A stretch of DNA of 7,605 nt from Prevotella sp. UBA3208 (GTDB lineage: Bacteria > Bacteroidota > Bacteroidia > Bacteroidales > Bacteroidaceae), in the NCBI GenBank assembly GCA_002363695.1, contig DEWO01000033.1, forward strand, positions 1-7,605. The letters run 5' to 3'. The translations under genes were made by a program, and so were the position numbers. Within the stretch, counting starts at the first letter, position 1. Each line of letters opens with the position of its first letter. This document shows, in pieces, positions 1 to 6,112 of the stretch. Under the pieces are notes generated by a model. That model did no database searches, was not told the DNA's origin, and was given only the letters and a program-made list of their open reading frames with translations.

Positions 1-265
1 ACATGTCCTTGAACATACGGCTGGCAGCACCCGATGCAGGTACGAACTTAACCACGCGCTTGCCTGCAGCCTTGTACTGCTTCCAAGCCTCTACATACTG
101 CTGGCGCTCGCCTGCCGTGGGAGCGACGATGCCCTTGCCGATAGCGGCAGCAGCCTCCAGTTTCAGAAAGGGGAAGCCTGTTTTGAACTCGCCTAACTGT
201 CTCTCAATTTGTGCCTCAGAGATACCCTTCTGAGCCAACTGTTTCAAATCTTGCTGTGATAACAT
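1..265 (-). CDS. DUF4301 family protein, N-terminal part (runs off left edge)
   Basis: The first 88 codons of a minus-strand gene are visible, starting at the ATG at 263-265. The protein begins MLSQQDLKQLAQKGISEAQI and continues through a GFPFLKLEAAA segment, an IGKGIVAPT segment and then VKFVPASGAASRMFKDM at the edge. This order, and above all the KFVPASGAASRMFK stretch, is what I recall for the Bacteroidetes DUF4301 family, whose members are about 500 residues, so roughly four fifths of the gene lies outside the window. The biochemical function of the family is unknown. The PASGAASRMFK segment resembles a nucleotide- or phosphate-binding loop, but that is inference. No signal peptide is seen, so a cytoplasmic location is likely. 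There is no Shine-Dalgarno sequence, only an A-rich leader, which is normal for this phylum. A -7 box lies about 40 bp upstream, so it probably has its own promoter, separate from the operon to its right. Confidence 0.88.
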   Translation of the reverse strand, partial: MLSQQDLKQLAQKGISEAQIERQLGEFKTGFPFLKLEAAAAIGKGIVAPTAGERQQYVEAWKQYKAAGKRVVKFVPASGAASRMFKDM

Positions 266-305
266 AATTATTTTTGGTTTTTAGTAAGTTTGTCAATCTA
301 ATCTG

Positions 306-313
306 CAAAGATA
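306..313 (-). promoter_or_regulatory. Bacteroidetes -7 promoter box for the DUF4301 gene
   Basis: The minus strand reads TATCTTTG, an exact match to the phylum's TAnnTTTG -7 element, 40 bp upstream of the DUF4301 start codon. The surrounding 13-mer TTCGTATCTTTGC is identical to the one in front of the Gfo/Idh gene. No TTTG or TTG is found at the expected -33 spacing, so only the -7 half is supported. Confidence 0.6.
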
Positions 314-346
314 CGAATTTCGGGTAAAAGTGAAGCGTGAAAAGCC

Positions 347-373
347 AAAAAAGTGCTGTCGGCTTACTTTTTT
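347..373 (-). terminator. Possible weak terminator hairpin after the FAD dehydrogenase gene
   Basis: On the minus strand AAAAAAGT, an 11-nt loop and ACTTTTTT form a perfect 8-bp inverted repeat that begins inside the stop codon of the FAD dehydrogenase gene and ends in a T run. The stem is almost all A:T, so it is weak. An alternative pairing AGCC/GGCT overlaps it. Its position between the end of the five-gene cluster and the next promoter is right for a terminator, but the structure alone is not convincing. Confidence 0.3.
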
Positions 374-1962
374 TAACAATCACCCAATCCCATATACCTT
401 GCGCACATTTCTGCACAGCGCTCACCGTCGACCCCAGCCGACACGATTCCACCAGCATAGCCAGCACCCTCGCCACAAGGGAACAGCCCCTCCAGCCGGA
501 CGTGCATCAGCGTCTCCGGATTGCGAACAATACGCACAGGACTGCTGGTACGTGTCTCAACACCTATCATCACCGCCTCGTTGGTCAGGAACCCATGACT
601 CTGGCGTCCGAAAGCCTTGAAGCCCTCTTGCAGCCGATGGCTGATGAACTGGGGCATCCAGAAGTGTAAGGGCGACGAGATGAGTCCCGGGGCATACGAA
701 GTCTGGGGCAGGTCGTAGCTGAGCCGCTTGTTGACGAAATCAGCCATGCGCTGCGCAGGAGCCGTCTGCTTTCTGTTGCCCTGTTGCCAGCAGTCGCGCT
801 CCAGCTGTTCCTGGAATGCCATCACCCGGAGAGGGGAGGCATCAGAGGCGAGCGGGATGTCCTCAGGACGTACCTCGACTACCATGCCCGAGTTGGACCA
901 CCGTCCTCCACGATTGGAGGGGCTCATGCCGTTGACCACTATCTGCTCCTTGTCGGTGGCAGCAGGGATGACGAAGCCTCCCGGACACATACAAAACGAG
1001 TAGACGCCGCGTCCGTCGACCTGAGTGACGAATGAGTATTCGGCTGCCGGTAGGTACTTGCCCCTACCCTGACGCGAGTGGTATTGTATCTGGTCGATGA
1101 GTTCTGCCGGATGTTCCAGACGCACCCCGACGGCAATGCCCTTGGCCTCTATCTCCACACGGGCATCAGCCAGATAGCGATAGACATCACGAGCCGAATG
1201 GCCCGTAGCCAGGATGACCGGCCCCAGATAGGTATGATGGCTGAGGGCTGAGGGCTGATGGCTGAGGGCCTCGACACCAATCACCTTGTTGCCCTCCGTC
1301 AGGAGGCGCGTCATCTTGGTCTGGAAGTGTACCTCACCACCACTGTGCAGGATGGTGTTACGCATATTCTCGATGACTCGCGGCAGCTTGTCCGTACCGA
1401 TATGTGGATGGGCATCAGCCAGGATGTTGGCAGACGCACCATGCTGGCAGAAGACATTCAGTATCTTCTCGATGGAGCCACGTTTCTTGGAGCGCGTGTA
1501 GAGTTTACCGTCCGAGTAGGCTCCTGCCCCACCCTCGCCAAAGCAGTAGTTGCTCTCGGCATCCACCTGCTGCGTCTTGGCTATCTGTGCCAGGTCACGC
1601 TTGCGTTCGCGTACGTCCTTGCCACGTTCCAGCACCACAGGACGCAGCCCCAGCTCGATGAGTCGGAGGGCAGCAAACAAGCCACCCGGTCCGGCCCCCA
1701 CCACAATGACCTGCGGAGCGTCGGAGACATCGGGATAGTCCGTATGGACGTACTCGTCGTCCTGAGGCATCTCGTTGATGTACGCCCTGACCTTCAGGTT
1801 GACAAAGATAGTGCGTTGTCGGGCATCGATGCTGCGTCGCAGGATGCGCAGAGCTGTCAGCGTACGCACGTCGAAGCCATACTCCTCGGCAACATAACTC
1901 CTCAGTGCCTGCTCGTTGGCAGCCACATGGGGTTGAACCCTTATCTGATACTCGTTAACCAT
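373..1962 (-). CDS. FAD-dependent dehydrogenase/oxidoreductase, COG2509 type
   Basis: This 529-residue protein is a complete member of the large bacterial family of uncharacterised FAD-dependent dehydrogenases. About 80 N-terminal residues form a family-specific domain containing the LRRSIDARQR segment. A classic dinucleotide-binding fold follows: VIVVGAGPGGL (G89, G91, G94) with the ribose-binding acid E112 in VLERG. The family landmarks YCFGEGGAGAYSDGKLYTR (139-157), ATGHSARDVY (252-261), CMCPGGFVIPA (324-334), NGMSPSNR (344-351) and the C-terminal FAD motif GEGAGYAGGIVSAGVDG (497-513) are all present. The physiological substrate of the family is not known. No signal peptide is seen, so it is likely cytoplasmic. 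It is the last gene of the cluster, 11 bp behind the YkvA gene, with GGAG almost touching the ATG. Residues 232-243 (ALSHQPSALSHH) are encoded by a 7-bp tandem repeat and look like an insertion in a surface loop, which may slightly extend the protein. Confidence 0.93.
   Translation of the reverse strand: MVNEYQIRVQPHVAANEQALRSYVAEEYGFDVRTLTALRILRRSIDARQRTIFVNLKVRAYINEMPQDDEYVHTDYPDVSDAPQVIVVGAGPGGLFAALRLIELGLRPVVLERGKDVRERKRDLAQIAKTQQVDAESNYCFGEGGAGAYSDGKLYTRSKKRGSIEKILNVFCQHGASANILADAHPHIGTDKLPRVIENMRNTILHSGGEVHFQTKMTRLLTEGNKVIGVEALSHQPSALSHHTYLGPVILATGHSARDVYRYLADARVEIEAKGIAVGVRLEHPAELIDQIQYHSRQGRGKYLPAAEYSFVTQVDGRGVYSFCMCPGGFVIPAATDKEQIVVNGMSPSNRGGRWSNSGMVVEVRPEDIPLASDASPLRVMAFQEQLERDCWQQGNRKQTAPAQRMADFVNKRLSYDLPQTSYAPGLISSPLHFWMPQFISHRLQEGFKAFGRQSHGFLTNEAVMIGVETRTSSPVRIVRNPETLMHVRLEGLFPCGEGAGYAGGIVSAGVDGERCAEMCARYMGLGDC
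1236..1270. repeat. 7-bp tandem repeat, five units, inside the FAD dehydrogenase gene
   Basis: On the plus strand five consecutive heptamers read GATGGCT, GAGGGCT, GAGGGCT, GATGGCT and GAGGGCC. They encode ALSHQPSALSHH (residues 232-243) on the minus strand. Because 7 is not a multiple of 3, gain or loss of one unit would shift the reading frame, while a change of three units would keep it. Confidence 0.9.
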
Positions 1963-1973
1963 TCTCCAGCGAG

Positions 1974-2363
1974 TTACTCACCCTTGAAGATGTCGTCGAT
2001 TTCAGCAATCTCATCCTCGTCGAACCACTTGGACAACTTCTCCTTTGACCGTTCCTGAATAGAGGGATCTATGTCTGTCCACACCTTCTTCAGCACAAAG
2101 ATGAGCACACCCAGGTCGTCAGCCAGTCCGGCAATGGGAATGGCATCGGGCATCACGTCGAGCGGGCTGATGAGGTAGCCCAGGGCACCAATAATCATGG
2201 CCTTGTTGGCAGCACTCACCTTGTCGCTCTGCAACGTGTAGTACAGAATGAGGGCAGCATACACCAGTTTTGAACCTGCACGCTTGGCTATGCGGGCAAT
2301 CTTTTCCGTAAAGTCCGTCTGCGAGAACTTATTGGCATAACTCATAAAATCGGGTAATTCCAT
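1974..2363 (-). CDS. YkvA family small membrane protein (DUF1232)
   Basis: This 129-residue protein carries the hallmark of the YkvA/DUF1232 family at residues 63-84: a run reading YLISPLDVMPDAIPIAGLAD followed by D83. The two hydrophobic stretches (about 33-46 and 54-92) suggest a small protein that inserts into or lies on the inner membrane. The C-terminus (about 96-129) is highly charged and probably cytoplasmic. The family is widespread and its biochemical role is not established. The ATG at 2361-2363 gives the usual length. It follows the DUF1460 gene after a 67-bp AT-rich gap (2364-2430), in which I find no TAnnTTTG box and no clear hairpin, so read-through from upstream is the simplest reading. 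The FAD dehydrogenase gene follows 11 bp downstream. Confidence 0.9.
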   Translation of the reverse strand: MELPDFMSYANKFSQTDFTEKIARIAKRAGSKLVYAALILYYTLQSDKVSAANKAMIIGALGYLISPLDVMPDAIPIAGLADDLGVLIFVLKKVWTDIDPSIQERSKEKLSKWFDEDEIAEIDDIFKGE

Positions 2364-2430
2364 AAGCGTCTTTTTTTATTTTTTAATTCACGAATTTACA
2401 ATTTATTGAGTAATTTTCTTTGTTTACAAT

Positions 2431-3291
2431 TCATTTTAGTCTCACTATGCGAATGCCTGTGAACGTCGGGTGTTTCGACAGGTAGTAGCGCAGTGACATG
2501 GGCTCCTCGACCACCTTGCGGCGAATCTGCGAGGCATTGAGCAGATGGAGCCCGTCGGAACGCCACACGGCAAAGCCCAGATGGGCAATGTCGAGCCCTG
2601 TCTTGTTGCAGGTGATAGCAATGATGTCGCCATCCTTTACCGTCTGACGCATCAAAGTGGTATTCTTCACCTCCGACTTGGGGATGTAGCGGGCCGTCTG
2701 ACCCGTCAGCGCCTGCTCCTGACGACGGATGAGGGGCACCAGCTCAGGATGGGCCTTCAGTGCACGATAGGCCTGAGCGTGCTCACTCATGTAGCTGACG
2801 GCAATCCGCTGGACAGCCGTAAAGGGCGGATTGGGACGCTGGATATCCAGAACCAGTTGCATGGCACTCTTGTCGTTGATCCAGTCGGAGAAATAGTGCA
2901 GGCGCGAGGCATAGCCGTCGAGCTTGCCCTCCCGATAACGGAGTTGGCGCAACATGGTAATATAGTCGTTCCACGTGCGCTTGCCCTGCTGGGCACACAG
3001 CCTGAGTGCCACCACCGTCTCTACCAGCGTAGTGCAGTCCAGCTGACGCGTGTTGACCACGAGACGTTCGTCCTTAGCGACTGGCAGCGAGGCATCCACA
3101 TTGACCTCCAGCGTATGAGCCACATAGGGCACTCCCAGGAAGTGGCGTGCCAGCGTAAGCACGTCCGTCTGTGGGGTAGTTGTCTGAAGCAGACGGCAGA
3201 TGGTCATGCTGTCCTGCCGTTCGTAGGTCACCTGTGCCTGCACAGTGAGTGCCGCGAGGAATATCATTGTCAATATGCAGTGTCTCTTCAT
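2431..3291 (-). CDS. DUF1460 exported amidase-like protein (NlpC/P60-like fold)
   Basis: This 286-residue protein begins with a signal peptide, MKRHCILTMIFLAALTVQAQ, with likely cleavage after A19, so it acts in the periplasm or is anchored at an envelope surface. The body matches the DUF1460 family (N-acetylmuramoyl-L-alanine amidase-like, related to the NlpC/P60 cysteine peptidases). The probable catalytic cysteine is C86 in QLDCTTLVE, and the probable histidine is H237 in DIAHLGFAV. The third polar position is less clear: LLNAS (251-255) stands where relatives often have a histidine. A peptidoglycan or muropeptide substrate is inferred from the family, not shown. Its ATG overlaps the TGA of the DUF4421 gene as ATGA, which points to translational coupling with that outer-membrane-like protein. 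Confidence 0.9.
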   Translation of the reverse strand: MKRHCILTMIFLAALTVQAQVTYERQDSMTICRLLQTTTPQTDVLTLARHFLGVPYVAHTLEVNVDASLPVAKDERLVVNTRQLDCTTLVETVVALRLCAQQGKRTWNDYITMLRQLRYREGKLDGYASRLHYFSDWINDKSAMQLVLDIQRPNPPFTAVQRIAVSYMSEHAQAYRALKAHPELVPLIRRQEQALTGQTARYIPKSEVKNTTLMRQTVKDGDIIAITCNKTGLDIAHLGFAVWRSDGLHLLNASQIRRKVVEEPMSLRYYLSKHPTFTGIRIVRLK

Positions 3292-4385
3292 AACGTCCTT
3301 TTTTTCTTATACGGTCCACGAGGACCAAAGTTTAATCCGACATAAATATTGAAGTCGCCAAAGATGTTGTTAGCGGCAAATCGCGACTTATGGTAGTTGT
3401 AGGCCCGGACGATGGCCGACGCACCCGCATACCACTTGGTATTGTTCCATACGATTCCGAAGCGTCCGATGCCATCAATGTTGAAATTACTGAAGTCGAA
3501 GCCACTATTAATACTCTTCTCATCCTCACTATAGGACTTCTTGTATCCTATGGCCATCGACAAACTACTGCAAAACAGCCAGTTGCGTGCAAAGACCCAG
3601 TTGTAGGCATAGCCCACGGAAGCACTGATATTACGATACTTGACACTGTTGAAACGGAAGCCGCTGTCGAGCTTGACTTCCTGTCCGAGGTGCTCCTTGG
3701 TCAATGCCTCCATACGCTCATAGTCGAAGTCGATGTGATTGTTCAGATAACCCAATCCGGCCATCCATGTGCCACAACTGATTTTCTGACAGGAGCTCTG
3801 TGCAAAGGCGGCCGGATAGGAGAAGTGCCTGTAGTTGAAGATATAGTAGAGGTTGACACCTGTGATGCTGACCTTCAGGCCATCGAAGGCAACCCCCTCC
3901 AGATTCCGGGTATTGATGTCATGGCCCATGTAGGCACTGCGAATCTTATAGTCATTTACCGTCCGACGAAAGAACAAGTCGGCACCAAAGCGGGCACTAT
4001 AGATACTGGCATCCAGCTCGAACTTAGGCGACTTGTTGAAGATGTTCAGGTTGCGCAGGTCGACCGTATATCCGAGGAATACCCAGCGCCACCCGAAATA
4101 AGGTCCGAAGCGGACGTCGAGTTGGGGCGAGAACGAAATGGACTGTCCGTTGGGTCCCGTCGTGCTCAGACGATAGTAGTCGTAGGTAGTGACTGACTGC
4201 AGCATGAGTGCCCAGTTGTAATGCTGGGGCTCGACATAGAGTGTGTCCTGGTCACTGAAAGCGTCGATGACACGCTTCAGCCAGCTGCCCTTCTTGGAGA
4301 CAGGAGCAGGCTCCACACTCAGGGAGTCGCCAGCCATCGCCATCAGGCTCGTCATCAACATCAGCAGGAACACGACCTTTCGCAT
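3288..4385 (-). CDS. DUF4421 outer-membrane beta-barrel-like protein
   Basis: With the ATG at 4383-4385 the protein has 365 residues. It opens directly with a signal peptide, MRKVVFLLMLMTSLMAMAGD, with likely cleavage after A18. I prefer this start over the in-frame TTG six codons earlier (4401-4403), which would overlap the Gfo/Idh gene and push the signal peptide inward. After a short linker, YVEPQHYNWALMLQ and the conserved FGPYFGWRWVFLGYTVDL (93-110) match the Bacteroidetes DUF4421 family. The rest is a series of alternating-hydrophobic, aromatic-rich segments such as VNLYYIFNYRHFSYP and GDFNIYVGLNFGPRGP, typical of an outer-membrane barrel. A short basic tail (YKKKRTL) follows the last strand. 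Function is unknown. It lies 4 bp behind the Gfo/Idh gene and overlaps the DUF1460 gene by 4 bp, so the three probably share a message. Confidence 0.88.
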   Translation of the reverse strand: MRKVVFLLMLMTSLMAMAGDSLSVEPAPVSKKGSWLKRVIDAFSDQDTLYVEPQHYNWALMLQSVTTYDYYRLSTTGPNGQSISFSPQLDVRFGPYFGWRWVFLGYTVDLRNLNIFNKSPKFELDASIYSARFGADLFFRRTVNDYKIRSAYMGHDINTRNLEGVAFDGLKVSITGVNLYYIFNYRHFSYPAAFAQSSCQKISCGTWMAGLGYLNNHIDFDYERMEALTKEHLGQEVKLDSGFRFNSVKYRNISASVGYAYNWVFARNWLFCSSLSMAIGYKKSYSEDEKSINSGFDFSNFNIDGIGRFGIVWNNTKWYAGASAIVRAYNYHKSRFAANNIFGDFNIYVGLNFGPRGPYKKKRTL

Positions 4386-4389
4386 CGAT

Positions 4390-5373
4390 TCAGAATTTTC
4401 CAAGAATACAGTCCAATGCCCAGTTGACAGGTGTAGCCGACTGGCTGGTACTACTGCAGACGCTGATGCCCTGCAGATGTTCTATCACATTCTTGATTAG
4501 CGGAGCCTGCACGTAAGGTGGATTAGGCACCACGAAGTTCTCTTCACCAGACATCGTATAGAGGTGGATGGGTTGATAGTCGAAGACTGAGAACGACACA
4601 GCCCCACGATTGCCCACCAGGTGGATGCGGTCCTCGCAGGCAGACTCGTGAGCCACAAAACACCACGAGCCGGCACCAGAGAGTCCGTTCTCGAACTCGA
4701 AGCAGGCGTTCACCGTATCCTCGGCCGCATAAAGGCCTCCACGATTGGCGCAGATGCCACGAGCCTCCACAATGACTCCAAACAGCTGCTGCAGAAAGTC
4801 CAGCTGGTGAGGAGCCATATCGTAGAAATAGCCGCCACCCGCAATCTGGGGTTGCAGTCGCCAAGGCAGCTTGCCGTCGACAGCATAGTCGGCTTCACGA
4901 GGAGGAACGGCAAAGCGTACCTGAACATTGACCACCTGGCCTATGACACCCCGTTCGACTATCTCCTTCACCTTCCCAAAGTACGGAAGCTGGCGGCGAT
5001 AGTATGCACAGAAACAAGGTATGCCAGTCTCCTCGGACACACGATTGATGCGCAGGCAGTCCTCATAGGACGATGCCAGCGGTTTCTCGACATAAACAGG
5101 TTTGCCAGCCTTCATGGCCATAATGGCATAGGTGGCATGACTCGACGGAGGAGTGGCTATATAGACAGCATTCACCTCGTCGTCGTCAATCAGCTCCTGG
5201 GCATCTTTGTACCAATGGCCTATTCCGTGACGCTCGGCATAGCTGCGGGCCTTGCCCTCGCTGCGACTCATCACAGCAACCACACTGGATCCTTCCACCT
5301 CAGAAAAGGCTGGACCGCTTTTTTTCTCAACAACATCACCGCAACCGATGAAGCCCCACTTGATATTTTTCAT
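4390..5373 (-). CDS. Gfo/Idh/MocA family NAD(P)-dependent oxidoreductase
   Basis: This 327-residue protein has the normal family length. The N-terminal Rossmann domain starts at once with WGFIGCGDV (6-14) and continues to YIATPPSSHA (71-80) and the family signature YVEKPLA (94-100), where K97 is the expected catalytic/cofactor-contacting lysine. The C-terminal substrate domain contains GGGYFYDMAPHQLDFL (179-194), in which D185 and H189 stand where the family places its sugar-binding and acid/base residues. The end, NWALDCILGKF, is typical. Such enzymes oxidise, reduce or epimerise sugars and inositols with NAD(P). The substrate here cannot be told from sequence. No signal peptide is present, so it is cytoplasmic, unlike the secreted Tat-dependent glycosidase branch. 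It is the first gene of the cluster. Its start codon lies only about 10 bp after a -7 box, so its message should have a very short leader. Confidence 0.93.
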   Translation of the reverse strand: MKNIKWGFIGCGDVVEKKSGPAFSEVEGSSVVAVMSRSEGKARSYAERHGIGHWYKDAQELIDDDEVNAVYIATPPSSHATYAIMAMKAGKPVYVEKPLASSYEDCLRINRVSEETGIPCFCAYYRRQLPYFGKVKEIVERGVIGQVVNVQVRFAVPPREADYAVDGKLPWRLQPQIAGGGYFYDMAPHQLDFLQQLFGVIVEARGICANRGGLYAAEDTVNACFEFENGLSGAGSWCFVAHESACEDRIHLVGNRGAVSFSVFDYQPIHLYTMSGEENFVVPNPPYVQAPLIKNVIEHLQGISVCSSTSQSATPVNWALDCILGKF

Positions 5374-5383
5374 ATTTAGCGGG

Positions 5384-5415
5384 CAAAGATACGAAAACTA
5401 TTTTAAAATAGCAAA
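5384..5415 (-). promoter_or_regulatory. Promoter of the five-gene cluster (Gfo/Idh onward)
   Basis: The minus strand shows TTTG (5415-5412), a 20-bp spacer, then TATCTTTG (5391-5384), matching both halves of the Bacteroidetes housekeeping promoter at the right distance. The start codon is 10 bp beyond the -7 box, so the 5' leader should be only a few nucleotides. The spacer contains a perfect 14-bp palindrome. Confidence 0.75.
5398..5411. promoter_or_regulatory. Palindrome between -33 and -7, possible operator
   Basis: CTATTTTAAAATAG is a perfect 14-bp palindrome that fills most of the spacer of the Gfo/Idh promoter, where a bound protein would block RNA polymerase. A second palindrome, AAAACGTTTT, lies just upstream at 5429-5438. 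AT-rich DNA yields palindromes by chance, so the operator role is inference. It also overlaps the stop codon of the decayed frame at 5403. Confidence 0.4.
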
Positions 5416-5600
5416 CACTTATCGCAATAAAACGTTTTCTGATAGTGCTTTTTAACTTCTACGGCAATACTTAGAAGCGCTATAAAGGGGATACCAATAC
5501 CCAGCATACAATGCAACAGCAGCGTACCAAAACGAGACTTCTGCCTATAGTGCCGTCCACCCTTGGCATCCCACTCATCAATGATAAAGATAAAAGTTAC
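5403..5600 (-). pseudogene. Decayed membrane-protein-like reading frame, no proper start
   Basis: An open frame of 65 codons runs from just after an in-frame TAG (5601-5603) to a TAA (5403-5405). It contains EWDAKGGRHYRQKSRFGTL, then the hydrophobic stretch LLLHCMLGIGIPFIALLSIA and a charged tail EVKKHYQK. The basic segment followed by one helix reads like a real protein rather than random sequence, but the only ATG is within the hydrophobic part (5505-5507), which would leave 34 residues. A promoter-like sequence stands about 50 bp upstream of the frame. The likeliest reading is the 3' remnant of a small membrane protein gene that lost its start. A functional short peptide cannot be excluded. 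I do not recognise the family. Confidence 0.35.
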
Positions 5601-5651
5601 CTATATTGATATATGTACCCGTCCGTGGACCTCTTTTAACTTTTTCTGGAG

Positions 5652-5682
5652 CAAAGATAAACAATTATTTTGAAACTTCCAA
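5652..5682 (-). promoter_or_regulatory. Leftward promoter upstream of the decayed frame
   Basis: The minus strand has TTG (5682-5680), a 20-bp spacer and TATCTTTG (5659-5652), matching the Bacteroidetes -33/-7 promoter. No intact gene follows directly. A transcript from it would cross the decayed frame and could feed the Gfo/Idh cluster as a second, distal promoter with a leader of about 270 nt. Confidence 0.5.
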
Positions 5683-5727
5683 GCCATCTTCCCTTTTTGT
5701 CACACTATGCTATTCAGCTAAAGCCAT

Positions 5728-5830
5728 GCAAGTCATACCCAAGCCCTACCCAAGTCCTACCCAAGGTGTAGCCAAGTCCTAAGGTGCTCCGTGGGCTTGG
5801 GTAGGACTTGGGTATAGCTTGGGTACTTGC
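5728..5830. repeat. Large inverted repeat built from 11-bp tandem units
   Basis: The left arm (5728-5765) and right arm (5796-5830) pair at 33 of 35 positions, apart from one 3-bp bulge. The innermost 19 bp (TACCCAAGTCCTACCCAAG, 5747-5765, with 5796-5814) are perfect, around a 30-bp loop. Each arm is made of 11-bp units of the type CTACCCAAGTC: four or five degenerate copies on the left (5735-5789) and three on the right in reverse orientation (5796-5828). No T run follows either side, so it is not an ordinary terminator. It may be a REP-like or miniature element, a protein-binding array or a structured RNA. A small hairpin CTTGC-TTAGT-GCAAG (5826-5840) adjoins it. Confidence 0.85.
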
Positions 5831-5860
5831 TTAGTGCAAGGGGACAAACTGGTCTTAAAG

Positions 5861-6033
5861 TGGTAACTGTGAGTTGAAAAAATGTGTTTATATTCAATTA
5901 TCCTTGCCTTTCCGGGGCGTTGGAAATTTCGTACAGACTTCCATATTTTCACTAAGTGTTCTTCGACGAGCGAAGCGAGCAGAGTTCGAGTCCCAGTTAC
6001 CAAACGCAGTAATGGGAGTAACACTTTGGTAAC
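5861..6033. repeat. Three TGGTAAC inverted/direct repeats around a tRNA T-arm-like sequence
   Basis: TGGTAACTG (5861-5869) is repeated in inverse orientation as CAGTTACCA (5994-6002), enclosing 142 bp. GTTACCAAA (5996-6004) is in turn inverted as TTTGGTAAC (6025-6033) around a 20-bp loop. Just before the middle copy, GTTCGAGTCCCAG (5984-5996) looks like the 3' half of a tRNA T arm, but the 5' half of that arm does not pair well and no D or anticodon arm is found. A hairpin CTTCG-ACGAG-CGAAG (5961-5975) lies next to it. This could be a miniature element with 9-bp ends or a relic of an attachment site. No target duplication is visible. Confidence 0.45.
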
Positions 6034-6112
6034 GGAACAGGCTCAACATTCTTTCCAATTCGAAAGAATCTCAAAAGTGCAAATGACAGCAAACAGGCGC
6101 AATATCAATGAT

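Noticed and set aside
285..292. Plus-strand TAAGTTTG resembling a -7 box
   Set aside because: There is no -33 element and no plus-strand gene downstream, so it is likely chance in AT-rich DNA.
1258..2058. 266-codon plus-strand frame
   Set aside because: It is antisense to the FAD dehydrogenase and YkvA genes, whose protein motifs are clear.
2545..4196. Long plus-strand frames at 2545-3345 and 3390-4196
   Set aside because: They lie antisense to the DUF1460 and DUF4421 genes and encode no recognisable domain.
4386..4403. Upstream TTG start for the DUF4421 gene
   Set aside because: It would overlap the Gfo/Idh gene and place six polar residues before an otherwise perfect signal peptide that starts at an ATG.
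4621..5379. 252-codon plus-strand frame
   Set aside because: It is antisense to the Gfo/Idh gene, whose Rossmann and EKP motifs fix the true strand.
5735..5828. CRISPR array
   Set aside because: The repeats are 11-bp units without spacers and in two orientations; there are no cas genes.
5862..6004. A tRNA gene, because GGTAACT and AGTTACC could pair as an acceptor stem with GTTCGAGTCC between
   Set aside because: The span is about 140 bp, the T stem does not pair on its 5' side, and no D or anticodon arm is found.
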